Assembly: GCF_036067295.1 (NCBI RefSeq)
Contig: NZ_CP107954.1
Span: forward strand, 6,696,001-6,760,000
Length of the DNA stretch: 64,000 nt
Direction: 5' to 3'
Source: Kribbella sp. NBC_00382
Lineage (GTDB): Bacteria > Actinomycetota > Actinomycetes > Propionibacteriales > Kribbellaceae
The notes under the pieces: model-generated
Database searches by the model: none
The model's input: the letters and a program-made list of their open reading frames with translations, nothing else
What the model was told of the DNA's origin: nothing
Translations under genes and position numbers: made by a program
Shown: one piece after another, positions 17,264 through 26,490 of the stretch
Layout: every line of letters starts with the position of its first letter
Position numbering within the stretch: the first letter of the stretch is position 1

Positions 17264-18040
17264 ATGATGCCTGTGAAGCACCTCGTACTCCGGACAGCAG
17301 CCGGCCTCGTCGGCACCGTGCTCGCCTTCGCCGCAACTGCCGCCACCGCCTCGGCCGCCACCGGCCCCGACCTCGCAGCCGCCTCCACCGCTGCCCACTC
17401 GACCGAAGCGACCCAGCTGCTGAGCAAAGCCGCCCAGCGCCCGGGATCCGCAGCCGCCAAGTCGACCGCGAAGCTGGCCATCCAGCAGGACACCATCCCG
17501 GTGTACGCGCTGAGCGCCGACTTCGTCCGCACCGGAGCCGGTGACGTCGGCACCCTCTGGTACGTCGCGACGCCGGCCACCAAGGGCACCGACAAGCTCA
17601 CCGTCTTCACCGCCCCCGACCAGGCCGGCGCCTGGCACCCGGTCAACGTTGCCAGCGGCAACACCGAGGCGACGATGGCAGCGGCCGCCCGGGGCGCCAA
17701 GCTCCTCATCGAACCCCAGATCGGAGCCTGGTACGCCGTCACCGGCAGCACTCTCCGTGCCCTCAACCCGGAGGCCACCAAAGCGGTGGGCAGCGCTCCG
17801 ATCGCGCTGACGGCGTACCGCCAGCAGGTCACCGCCCGCTACCAGGACAAGCAGGCCGGCAGCACCTACGCCAAGAACGGCACCGCCGGCGGGTACGACG
17901 TGACGGCCAGCAACTCAGCCACCTCCACCGCCAAGAACGACACCACCCCCGGCGCCTGGCTCATCCTCGCCGCCGGCACAGCAGTCGCACTCGCCCTCGC
18001 GTCGGTCACCCTCATCACCCGTCGCAGGCGCACCACTTAA
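17264..18040 (+). CDS. Exported, C-terminally membrane-anchored protein, partner of the cysteine protease
   Basis: A 258-residue protein with a Sec signal (LVLRTAAGLVGTVLAFAATAATASAA), an extracellular region of about 190 residues, and a C-terminal transmembrane helix (AWLILAAGTAVALALASVTLI) followed by TRRRRTT, which keeps the tail in the cytoplasm. There is no LPXTG sortase motif. The extracellular part has no recognised domain; it includes VYALSADFVRTGAGDVGTLWYVATPA. Its operon with a secreted protease suggests it binds that enzyme or its product at the cell surface. Confidence 0.65.
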   Translation: MMPVKHLVLRTAAGLVGTVLAFAATAATASAATGPDLAAASTAAHSTEATQLLSKAAQRPGSAAAKSTAKLAIQQDTIPVYALSADFVRTGAGDVGTLWYVATPATKGTDKLTVFTAPDQAGAWHPVNVASGNTEATMAAAARGAKLLIEPQIGAWYAVTGSTLRALNPEATKAVGSAPIALTAYRQQVTARYQDKQAGSTYAKNGTAGGYDVTASNSATSTAKNDTTPGAWLILAAGTAVALALASVTLITRRRRTT

Positions 18041-18048
18041 CAGCCCGG

Positions 18049-18090
18049 CTCGCTGGTGTCCGAGACTCCCTGACCTCGGACACCAGCGAG
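18049..18090. terminator. Strong terminator hairpin after the protease operon
   Basis: A perfect 16-bp stem (18049-18064 with 18075-18090) encloses a 10-base loop immediately after the stop codon at 18040. Confidence 0.85.
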
Positions 18091-18470
18091 TTGCTCGCTC
18101 CCGTCCGGTTCGCGGGAATTCGAAGATCGGACCGATTTCCACCTCCCTGAAATATCCACGCGACCCGTCTGCGGCTAAGCTTGGGTCAGCACCGAACGTC
18201 GGCGACGCTTCGAGCACCGCCGATCACCTCGTGACAGCTGCGCTTGCCGACTGGAACAGGCCATCGACGGCCGGTCCCACCCGGTGGCCAGCTCCGCCGG
18301 ATTCCGACATCTCGACCACTCGAAGACCAGGGTGGTGGGGGCATCGAGCAGCCGTATACCCGGGTCGCCTCGGCGATCAGCCGGCCCGGACCACTGACTG
18401 CAACGTCGGACGGGTCATGCGAGGGCGTGCGGTGCGACGTACCGCCACGGCGAACACGCCGCGGCAGTTC
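18091..18470. other. Non-coding stretch before the helicase gene
   Basis: About 380 bases without a convincing gene. Short open frames exist but have no ribosome sites or recognisable products. It presumably holds the helicase promoter; no specific element could be assigned. Confidence 0.5.
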
Positions 18471-18484
18471 AGAGGAGGAATCGT

Positions 18485-20617
18485 TTGGCCCGACGAGGCC
18501 AGCGCCAGCCCGGCGCTCGGCGTACTGCTGCTGCCACTCCGCGCCGACGGCGTCCTGCCCGCGATGCCGAGGGACTGATCCCGGTGCTCGCCCGCGCCGT
18601 CCGCGAGATCGAGGCGGCCGTCGAGCGTTCCAACGTGCAGCCGTCCGTCCGGACGAAGTTCCAGGTGGTGGCGCTGCTGGTGCGCGAGGAGCGGGCCCGG
18701 GTGAACGCCGACGCGAAGGCGACCGAGGCCTATCGCGCCACTCAGCTGCGACGCCTCGACGGGCTCGCGACGATCCTCGCCAAGAGCGCCGCGCTCGAGC
18801 CGTCGTTGCTCGCGCTGCTGGCCGAGGACGCCGTCATCTCCGAGGCTGCCGCCACGCTCAAGCGCGAGATGATGCTCGCCGCGGGTGAAGAGCCGCCGGA
18901 GCCGGTCGAGCCGACCGTGATCGAGCCGCAGACCGCCACCGCTCCCCCGCCACGCCAGGTGGTGCCGCAGTCGGTCGTCTCCCGCCAGCTCGCGAACCCC
19001 TTCCTCGCGCCGGACTTCAGCGCCGCGGCCGCCATCCCGAAGCCGCAGGCACGACGCCTGTCCGGCTGGGAGCTGATCAACCCGCTGCTCAAGTCCTTCG
19101 AGTACGCCACCGCCTCGGCCAGCAAGTCGCTGCCCGAGCCGGCTTCGCTGCACCTCCCGGGTGGCCAGGAGCTGATGCCTCACCAGGCACAACTCGTGGC
19201 CGCTGCAGCAGGGGGTCATCGCACATTCCTGCTCGCCGACGAGCCCGGCCTGGGCAAGACGGCACAGGCGCTGCTCGCTGCTCAGGCGGCCAATGCTTAT
19301 CCGTTGCTGGTCGTAGTACCGAGCGTCGTGAAGACGAACTGGGCACGCGAGGCGGGGATCTGGACGCCGAAGCGGGTCGCCACCGTGATCCAGGGCGACG
19401 GCGACACGATCGACGGCTTCGCCGACATCGTGATCGTCAACTACGAGGTGCTCGACCGGCACGTCGGCTGGCTCGGCGACCTCGGCATGCGCGGCATGGT
19501 GGTCGACGAGGCGCACTTCATCAAGAACAAGAAGTCCCAGCGCTCCCGCAACGTGCTGCAGCTGGCCGAGCGGATCCAGTCCCGGACCGTCCGCCCGCTG
19601 CTGATGGCGCTGACCGGCACACCGCTGATCAACGACATCGACGACTTCCGGGCCATCTGGCAGTACCTGGGCTGGATCGACGACAAGGCGCCGAAGGCCG
19701 AGCTGATGGCCAAGCTCGACGACACCGATCTGACCCCGGCCGACCCCGGTTTCTACGCGGCGGCCCGGTCCTGCGTGATCGACATGGGTATCGTCCGTCG
19801 CCGCAAGGTGGACGTCGCGGCCGACATCCCGGCCCGCCGGATCGCCGATCTGCCGGTTGAGCTCGATGGCGCCGCCGGGCGTTCCATCCGGGCTGCCGAG
19901 CGCGAGCTCGCTGAGCGCCTGGTCGCCCGGTACGAAACCGCCCTCAAGACCCGTACGTCCGGCGTCACCGTCGAGGGCATCGATCACGACCTGGTCCGCG
20001 CAGTTGCCGGCTGGGAGCGGACCGAGCAGGCGAAGGCCAAGAACGGCGACAACATCTTCAGCCTGGTACGCCGGATCGGCGAGGCGAAGGCCGGCCTGGC
20101 CGCCGACTACGCGGCCCAGCTCGCGCACAACGTCGGCAAGGTCGTCTTCTTCGCCCGGCACATCGAGGTGATGGACACCGCCGAGGCGCTGTTCGCCGAG
20201 CGCGGCATCCGGTACGCCTCGATCCGCGGCGACCAGACCCCGAAGAAGCGTCAGGCGAACATCGACGCCTTCGTGAACGACCCCGAGGTCGAGATCGCGG
20301 TCTGCTCACTGCTCACCGCGGGCGTCGGCCTGAACCTCCAGGTCTCGTCCAACGTCGTGCTGGCCGAGCTCTCCTGGACCAACGCCGAGCAGACCCAGGC
20401 GATCGACCGGGTCCACCGGATCGGCCAGGAAGAGCCCGTCACGGCCTGGCGGATCATCGCCGCCCAGACCATCGACACCAGGATCGCCGACCTGATCGAC
20501 GCCAAGGCCGGCCTGGCCGCACGCGCGCTCGACGGCTCCGACGAAGAGATCACCTCGTCCGCCGACCTGCAGCTCGAAGCCCTGGTCACCCTGCTGACCA
20601 ACGCGCTGGAGGCGTGA
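18485..20617 (+). CDS. SNF2-family DEAD/DEAH-box helicase-like ATPase
   Basis: A 710-residue superfamily 2 ATPase. The first ~210 residues are a lineage-specific helical region. The motor has Walker A LADEPGLGKTAQALLAAQ, motif Ia VVPSVVKTNW, Walker B GMVVDEAHFIKN, motif III LLMALTGTPLIND and the C-terminal motifs LLTAGVGLNLQ and QAIDRVHRIGQEEPVTAWRI. SNF2 proteins move along duplex DNA and remodel protein-DNA contacts. The start is TTG 18485, chosen because AGAGGAGGA lies directly upstream. It is a single gene flanked by terminators. A role in DNA repair or transcription recycling is possible. Confidence 0.88.
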   Translation: MARRGQRQPGARRTAAATPRRRRPARDAEGLIPVLARAVREIEAAVERSNVQPSVRTKFQVVALLVREERARVNADAKATEAYRATQLRRLDGLATILAKSAALEPSLLALLAEDAVISEAAATLKREMMLAAGEEPPEPVEPTVIEPQTATAPPPRQVVPQSVVSRQLANPFLAPDFSAAAAIPKPQARRLSGWELINPLLKSFEYATASASKSLPEPASLHLPGGQELMPHQAQLVAAAAGGHRTFLLADEPGLGKTAQALLAAQAANAYPLLVVVPSVVKTNWAREAGIWTPKRVATVIQGDGDTIDGFADIVIVNYEVLDRHVGWLGDLGMRGMVVDEAHFIKNKKSQRSRNVLQLAERIQSRTVRPLLMALTGTPLINDIDDFRAIWQYLGWIDDKAPKAELMAKLDDTDLTPADPGFYAAARSCVIDMGIVRRRKVDVAADIPARRIADLPVELDGAAGRSIRAAERELAERLVARYETALKTRTSGVTVEGIDHDLVRAVAGWERTEQAKAKNGDNIFSLVRRIGEAKAGLAADYAAQLAHNVGKVVFFARHIEVMDTAEALFAERGIRYASIRGDQTPKKRQANIDAFVNDPEVEIAVCSLLTAGVGLNLQVSSNVVLAELSWTNAEQTQAIDRVHRIGQEEPVTAWRIIAAQTIDTRIADLIDAKAGLAARALDGSDEEITSSADLQLEALVTLLTNALEA

Positions 20618-20618
20618 G

Positions 20619-20652
20619 CTCCCACCTCTCCGGTAGCCAGGAGGGGTGGGAG
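20619..20652. terminator. Terminator hairpin after the SNF2 gene
   Basis: A 13-bp stem with one mismatch (20619-20631 with 20640-20652) and an 8-base loop begins two bases after the stop. Confidence 0.75.
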
Positions 20653-20719
20653 GTGTTCGTAACGCTGGTGGACTTCTGATGTCACGGGTGCGTAACCGCA
20701 TCGTCATAGGTTCGGCTGG

Positions 20720-23700
20720 GTGGGCGAACAGGTGCGTACCGTGTGCACGTACTGCGGCGTCGGCTGCGGCGTAGTACTGGACATCGCGCCGAGCGTTGAC
20801 GGAGCCAGGCCGGTGGTCAAGGCTTCGGGCGACAAGGCTCACCCTGCCAATGCGGGGCGGTTGTGTACGAAGGGTGCCACCAGCGGGGAGCTGTTCTCGG
20901 CGCCGGGGCGGCTTGATCGGGCGCTCGTCCGGGCGGAGCGGGGAGCGGAGCCGGTTGCCCGGCCGGTCGACGAGGTGATCGCGGAGACCGGGCAGCGGTT
21001 GCGGGCGATCGTCGACGAGCACGGGCCGGACGCGGTGGCGCTGTATGTCTCGGGGCAGATGACGCTCGAGGCGCAGTACCTGGCGAACAAGCTCGCCAAG
21101 GGGTTCATCCGGACCAATCAGATCGAGTCGAACTCGCGGCTCTGCATGGCCAGCGCAGGCACCGGGTACAAGCTGTCGCTCGGCTCGGACGGACCGCCCG
21201 GATCGTACGAAGACTTCGATCACGCCGATGTGTTTTTCGTGAGCGGCGCGAACATGGCGGACTGCCATCCGATCCTGTTCCTGCGGATGATGGACCGGGT
21301 CAGAGCTGGAGCGAGGCTGATCGTGGTCGATCCACGGCGCAGCGCCACCGCGGACAAGGCTGATCTGTTCCTTCAGATCAAGCCTGGTACGGACCTCGCC
21401 CTGCTCAACGGCTTGCTGCATCTGCTGGTCGAGGGCGGGTATGTCGACTCCTCGTTCATAGAGTCACACACCGAGGGTTGGGAGGGGATGCCGGCGTTCC
21501 TTGCCGACTACCCGCCTGCGGTGGTTGCCGGGATCACCGGTCTGTCCGAGGCATCGTTGAGGCAGGCGGCCGAGTGGATCGGTGCCTCCGGCAACTGGAT
21601 GAGCTGCTGGACGATGGGGCTCAACCAGAGCACGCACGGCACCTGGAACACCAACGCCTTGATCAACCTGCATCTCGCCACCGGCGCGATCTGCCGGCCC
21701 GGCAGCGGACCGTTCTCGCTGACCGGCCAGCCCAACGCGATGGGCGGCCGCGAGATGGGCTACATGGGCCCCGGCCTCCCCGGGCAGCGCTCGGTGCTGG
21801 TACCGGAGGATCGGGCATTCATCGAGGACCTCTGGCAGTTGCCGCCGGACACGCTGCGGACCGAGGTCGGACGCGGCACGGTGGAGATGTTCTCGCAGCT
21901 CGCCGAGGGCAAGATCAAGGCCTGCTGGATCATCTGCACGAACCCGGTCGCGTCGGTCTCCAACCGCAAGACGGTACTGGCCGGGCTGGAGGCGGCCGAG
22001 CTGGTGATCACCCAGGACGTCTTCACCGACACCGAGACCAACGCGTACGCCGATGTGGTGCTGCCCGCGACGATGTGGGCGGAGTCCGAAGGCATCATGA
22101 TCAACTCCGAGCGCAACTTGACGCTGGTACCGGCCGCCGTACCGCCGCCGGGCGAGGCGCTGCCGGACTGGCAGCTGATCGCGCGGATCGCCTGTGCGAT
22201 GGGCTTCTCGGAGGCCTTCACCTATGCCAATGCCGAGGAGATCTTCGAGGAGATCCGGCAGTGCTGGAACCCTCAGACGGGCTATGACCTTCGCGGCGCC
22301 AGCTACTCGAGGTTGCGCTCGGAGCCTGTCCAGTGGCCAGTGGCTCCGGACGGACCTACCCGCAACCCGATCCGCTATGTCGCCGACGACAAGCTTCGCT
22401 TCGCTACGGCCAGCGGTCGAGCTGTCTTCTTTCCACGGCCGCATGTGCCTGCGGCGGAGATGCCGGATGACGACTACCCGTTCCTGCTCAACACCGGCCG
22501 GGTCCAGCATCAGTGGCACACGCTGACCAAGACCGGAACCGTTGCCAAGCTCAACAAACTCGCACCCGGGCCGTTCGTGGAGATCAACCCCGTCGATGCT
22601 GCCCGCCTGGAAGTTGCCGAGGGCGACGAACTAGAGGTCGCGTCCCGTCGCGGGCGCGCGGTGATGCCGGCCGTGATCACCGACCGGGTCCGCGAGGGCA
22701 ACCTGTTCGCTCCGTTCCATTGGAACGATCTGTACGGCGAGTACCTGGCGATCAACGCGGTCACCAACGACGCGGTCGATCCGCTCTCGTTCCAGCCCGA
22801 GTTCAAGGTCTGCGCGGTCACGGTGACCCTTGTTAGCAAGCAGTCGACGCCCAGCTTCGAATTACCTACCTCGCGACCCGACCTGACCGACGATGAGAAG
22901 CAGTACCTTGCGGGGTTCCTTCAGGGGGTTGAAGCACGGCCACTCGACGGCGCGGTGCCGGTACTGCCGGCCAGTGCGCCGTTCGCCGCGGATCGCGCGC
23001 TGTGGGTGAACGGCGTACTGGCTGGGATGTTCTCGCGTCTCCCGGCCGGGCCCGCTTCACCGACGGGCCGTCCGTTGTATGTGCTGTGGGCCTCGCAGAC
23101 CGGTACCGCGGAGGAGTTCGCCGTCGACACCACCACGCCGAGACTCCTCGCGGCCGGGCTGGCGCCCGTCGCGCACTGCATGGCCGACCTCTCCCTTGAC
23201 GCGCTCCCCCGCGACGCCGACCTCGTCCTCATCACCAGCACCTTCGGCGACGGCGATGCCCCGGACAACGGCACCGCCTTCTGGGACTCGCTGGAGAGCG
23301 CTCCCCCGGGTGCGCTCGCCGGCATCCGGTACGCCGTACTGGCGTTCGGCGACACGAGTTACGACAACTTCTGCGGTCATGGCCGACGCCTCGACACGCG
23401 TCTTGCCGAGCTGGGCGCGGTACAGCTGCTGGCGAGGGTCGACTGCGAGGCGGACGACTCCACCGGCCAATGGTTGGAGCAGCTTGTCGAAGCGCTGACG
23501 ACCGCACCCCGCCGCAAGACCGCCGCGCAGCTCGCGCGGCTGGTCGGGAACCGGTTGCTCAGTCGGCCGGGCGCCGGCAAGGAGGTGCGGCAGTTCACGT
23601 TCGACACGACCGGGACCGGCCTGACTTATCAGGTCGGCGATTCGCTGAGCGTCATGCCGCGCAATTGCCCCGACCTGGTCAAGGAATGGCTGACGACCAC

Positions 23701-24625
23701 CGGCATCGACCCCGCGACGGAGGTGGAGCTTGGCGGTACCGCAGTACCGATTGCCACGGCGCTTCGCGACCATCTCGACATCACGCGCATCACCTCGGAC
23801 CTGTTGCGTTTCGCCGTCGAGCAGACCGGCGACCTCGAGCTCAGGAACCTGCTACGCGCCGACAACAAGGGCGAACTCGCCAAGTGGGCCTGGGGTCGGC
23901 AAGCCGTCGATGTCGTTGACTCGTACAACCTCACGGCCAGCGCGCAAGGCTGGGCGGACCTGCTGCCGAAGCTCAAGCCCCGGCAGTACTCGATCTCGTC
24001 GAGCCCGCTGACCAGCCCGGACCAGATCAGCCTGACCGTCTCCGTCATCCGGTACGCCGGTCCGCTCGGTGTCGGCCGCAAGGGCGTGTGCTCGACGTAT
24101 CTCGCCGATGCCCCACTCGATCACCCGGTCGCGGTCACCGTCCAGCCCGCGCCGCATTTCCAGCCGCCCGCGGATCCCGGCGTACCGATGGTGATGATCG
24201 GACCCGGTACCGGCGTCGCGCCGTTCCTCGGGTTCCTGGACGAGCGGCGGGCGCGTGGGGACCGTGCGCCCAACTGGCTGTTCTTCGGTGAGCAGCACGA
24301 GGCGACCGACTTCTACTACCAGGACGAGCTGACCGCGATGCAGCGCGACGGGGTGCTGACCTCCATGGACGTCGCGTTCTCGCGGGACCAGCGCAACAAG
24401 GTCTACGTCCAGGACCGGATGCGCGAGCACGGCGCCAAGCTCTGGTCCTGGCTCGAAGACGGCGCCCACGTCTACGTCTGCGGCGACGCGACCCGAATGG
24501 CCAAGGACGTCGACCACACCCTCCGCGACATCATCACCCACCACGGCCACCTCACCACCGACGAGGCCGACGCCTACGTAAAAACCCTCACCACCACAAA
24601 ACGCTACGTCCGCGACATCTACTAG
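20720..24625 (+). CDS. Assimilatory nitrate reductase fused to a diflavin (sulfite-reductase-type) reductase
   Basis: A 1301-residue bifunctional protein. Residues 1-~700 are a molybdopterin oxidoreductase of the NasA/NarB type: an N-terminal 4Fe-4S site CTYCGVGCGVVL with the fourth Cys in NAGRLCTKG, then MTLEAQYLANKLAKGFI, LTGQPNAMGGREMGYM and the C-terminal molydopterin-binding domain starting LLNTGRVQHQWH. Residues ~780-920 are flavodoxin-like (LYVLWASQTGTAEEFA, TSTFGDGDAPDNG). Residues ~940-1301 are an FAD/NADPH reductase (PRQYSISSSP, GPGTGVAPFLGF, HVYVCGDATRMAKDV). Together they could carry electrons from NADPH to nitrate in one chain. No nitrite reductase or nitrate transporter is adjacent. 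Confidence 0.93.
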   Translation: MGEQVRTVCTYCGVGCGVVLDIAPSVDGARPVVKASGDKAHPANAGRLCTKGATSGELFSAPGRLDRALVRAERGAEPVARPVDEVIAETGQRLRAIVDEHGPDAVALYVSGQMTLEAQYLANKLAKGFIRTNQIESNSRLCMASAGTGYKLSLGSDGPPGSYEDFDHADVFFVSGANMADCHPILFLRMMDRVRAGARLIVVDPRRSATADKADLFLQIKPGTDLALLNGLLHLLVEGGYVDSSFIESHTEGWEGMPAFLADYPPAVVAGITGLSEASLRQAAEWIGASGNWMSCWTMGLNQSTHGTWNTNALINLHLATGAICRPGSGPFSLTGQPNAMGGREMGYMGPGLPGQRSVLVPEDRAFIEDLWQLPPDTLRTEVGRGTVEMFSQLAEGKIKACWIICTNPVASVSNRKTVLAGLEAAELVITQDVFTDTETNAYADVVLPATMWAESEGIMINSERNLTLVPAAVPPPGEALPDWQLIARIACAMGFSEAFTYANAEEIFEEIRQCWNPQTGYDLRGASYSRLRSEPVQWPVAPDGPTRNPIRYVADDKLRFATASGRAVFFPRPHVPAAEMPDDDYPFLLNTGRVQHQWHTLTKTGTVAKLNKLAPGPFVEINPVDAARLEVAEGDELEVASRRGRAVMPAVITDRVREGNLFAPFHWNDLYGEYLAINAVTNDAVDPLSFQPEFKVCAVTVTLVSKQSTPSFELPTSRPDLTDDEKQYLAGFLQGVEARPLDGAVPVLPASAPFAADRALWVNGVLAGMFSRLPAGPASPTGRPLYVLWASQTGTAEEFAVDTTTPRLLAAGLAPVAHCMADLSLDALPRDADLVLITSTFGDGDAPDNGTAFWDSLESAPPGALAGIRYAVLAFGDTSYDNFCGHGRRLDTRLAELGAVQLLARVDCEADDSTGQWLEQLVEALTTAPRRKTAAQLARLVGNRLLSRPGAGKEVRQFTFDTTGTGLTYQVGDSLSVMPRNCPDLVKEWLTTTGIDPATEVELGGTAVPIATALRDHLDITRITSDLLRFAVEQTGDLELRNLLRADNKGELAKWAWGRQAVDVVDSYNLTASAQGWADLLPKLKPRQYSISSSPLTSPDQISLTVSVIRYAGPLGVGRKGVCSTYLADAPLDHPVAVTVQPAPHFQPPADPGVPMVMIGPGTGVAPFLGFLDERRARGDRAPNWLFFGEQHEATDFYYQDELTAMQRDGVLTSMDVAFSRDQRNKVYVQDRMREHGAKLWSWLEDGAHVYVCGDATRMAKDVDHTLRDIITHHGHLTTDEADAYVKTLTTTKRYVRDIY

Positions 24626-24927
24626 GCAATTTTCGATACCCGGACGTCAGGTCCAAGCCACCGCCTAGTCGGAGCACGCCACGCGGTCGTCGAAGTCGCC
24701 TGGGGTGCCTGGATAGGCGCTGCCTGTGCCGTGGCCGTGGTCCTAGTTGTAGGTCAGGGCAGCTCCCGGTACGCCGAGGTGCCAGACATCGTCACGTCGG
24801 TGGCAGACCGGCCGCCGCCGGATCCCCAGGCGAACGACTGGAGGAAGTTCGGTGACATCGGCGTACGTCGGTCCCTGGCTGTGGACCTTCAGGTGATCGC
24901 CGCCGCAGATCCCCTCAGTCATAACGC
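24626..24927. other. Non-coding stretch between nitrate reductase and phosphatase genes
   Basis: About 300 bases with no convincing gene on either strand. Short open frames lack ribosome sites and family resemblance. One minus-strand frame ends in a protein-like stretch (GVPGAALTYN) that may be a decayed remnant. Confidence 0.45.
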
Positions 24928-24962
24928 CGAGTGCCCCGATCCGGGAGGGATCGGGGCACTCG
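24928..24962. terminator. Bidirectional hairpin downstream of the alkaline phosphatase gene
   Basis: A perfect 15-bp stem (24928-24942 with 24948-24962) with a 5-base loop ends 15 bases from the phosphatase stop. Confidence 0.85.
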
Positions 24963-24977
24963 GGAGGTGGTGGGTGG

Positions 24978-26366
24978 TTAGCCGCCGAGGACCTTGAAGA
25001 GGTGGGTGTGGTCGTTGGTGCCGAGGACTGCTTCGGCGCCGGGGCCCTGGGCCCAGACCGGAACCACGGTGCCGGTGTGCTGCTGGCTCGGCGGCGTACC
25101 GACGGGAGCCTTGCCCTCGCCACCGAAACCGGAGGTGCCGTAGGTCAGCGTGAGCGTCTGACCGTCCTTGGTGGTCACGTTGGTCGAGTAGCCGGTCGGC
25201 AGGCCCGAGCCGGAGTTGTCCTCGCCGACGATCTGGCTGGTGTGACCGTGGTCGGCAGTGACGACCACGAGCGTGTCGGGGTGCGAGCGCTGGTAGTCGA
25301 GCGCGACGCCGATCGCCTTGTCGAAAGCGACGGTCTCGCCGATCTGGCCACAGGCGTTGGTGGCGTGGTCCTGCTTGTCGATCGAGGCGCCCTCGACCTG
25401 CAGGAAGAAGCCCTTGCGGTTCTCCAGCAGCTTGATCGCCTTGGTGGTCATGTCGGCCAGGCTCGGCTCGTTCGACGGACGCTGGTTCTCCGTGCAGGCG
25501 ACCGGCGCGTTGCCCTTACCCAGCGAGGCCGCCGGGCCGCTCCACTCCACCGACATGTTGCTCTTGTTGAACAGGCCGAGTACCGGCTTGCCGCTCTTGA
25601 CGGACTTCAGCCCGTCCGCATCCGTCACGTACTGGATGCCCTTCGCCTTGGCCTGGTCGACCACGGTCTTGCCCGCGTAAGGCCCACCGGTGATCGTCTG
25701 CTCGAACCGGGCGCGACCGCCACCCAGCAGCACGTCGACCTTGTGGTCCACTTCCTGCTCCGCGATCGAGCCGAGACCGCCAGCGGCCTTGGTCTCCTTC
25801 GCGCAGGCGGTCATGTCCGCCGGGCCCTGGCAGCCGCGCAGCGAGATGTGCGACGCGAGCACCGCCGGAGTAGCGTCGGTGATCTCCGCGGTCGAGACGT
25901 TGCCGACCTTCAGGCCGCGCTTCTGCGCCACCTCGAGCACCGTCTTCAGGTTCTTGCCCGGTACGTCGATGGCGCTGCTCGGGCCCTGCGAGATCCGCTC
26001 GTCGAGGGTCTTCTGGCCGGTCGCCCAGCTCGAGCCGGTGGAGGCCGAGTCCGGGTCGTAGTCAGGCTTGTACGGTGCCTTGGCCGCGGGCTTCACCGAC
26101 CACGTCGTGTCGAAGCCGGTGTATTTCGCCCGGTCGACGTTCAGCTTGTTCTGCACACCCTGGTAGTAGCGCGCTGCGGTGATCTCCTGGGTTCCCATGC
26201 CGTCGCCCAGCAGGAAGATCACGTTCTTCGGCCCGCGGGGCGACGAGTGCGCCTCCGAACCCTGGGCGGGTGAGAACACACCGCTGGCCGCGGCCGAAGC
26301 CATTCCCGCCGCGGCGACTACCGTCGCTGCAGCCAGGGCAGCCACAGCAGCTTTTTTCCTGATCAT
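24978..26366 (-). CDS. Secreted alkaline phosphatase, PhoA family
   Basis: A 462-residue exported phosphomonoesterase. The signal peptide (MIRKKAAVAALAAATVVAAAGMASA) is clear. Metal and catalytic motifs are VIFLLGDGMG (first metal Asp), YDPDSASTGSSWATG (nucleophile Ser in the DSA segment), QVEGASIDKQDHA (metal site) and VVTADHGHTSQI (Asp-His ligands), with a late His in SQQHTGTVVPVWAQG. It releases phosphate from organic esters outside the cell. A PhoP box was looked for upstream and no convincing direct repeat was found. Confidence 0.93.
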   Translation of the reverse strand: MIRKKAAVAALAAATVVAAAGMASAAASGVFSPAQGSEAHSSPRGPKNVIFLLGDGMGTQEITAARYYQGVQNKLNVDRAKYTGFDTTWSVKPAAKAPYKPDYDPDSASTGSSWATGQKTLDERISQGPSSAIDVPGKNLKTVLEVAQKRGLKVGNVSTAEITDATPAVLASHISLRGCQGPADMTACAKETKAAGGLGSIAEQEVDHKVDVLLGGGRARFEQTITGGPYAGKTVVDQAKAKGIQYVTDADGLKSVKSGKPVLGLFNKSNMSVEWSGPAASLGKGNAPVACTENQRPSNEPSLADMTTKAIKLLENRKGFFLQVEGASIDKQDHATNACGQIGETVAFDKAIGVALDYQRSHPDTLVVVTADHGHTSQIVGEDNSGSGLPTGYSTNVTTKDGQTLTLTYGTSGFGGEGKAPVGTPPSQQHTGTVVPVWAQGPGAEAVLGTNDHTHLFKVLGG

Positions 26367-26490
26367 TTCGGGCCTTTCTCGTTGACGGGTCAGTCGGAAC
26401 CTAGGGGCGGCACACAGATTCCAGATGACCCGCAGGCAGACAACAGGTAACAGTTGCCTGCGGCAAGGAGTGCCCTAGGTGCTGACTGGC

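Noticed and set aside
18377..20161. A 594-codon minus-strand frame opposite the SNF2 gene
   Set aside because: A GC-rich shadow of a clearly conserved helicase gene; no ribosome site and no motifs.
26367..26410. Possible PhoP box upstream of the alkaline phosphatase
   Set aside because: Only single, poor matches to the GTTCACC-type repeat; no pair of direct repeats at the required spacing.
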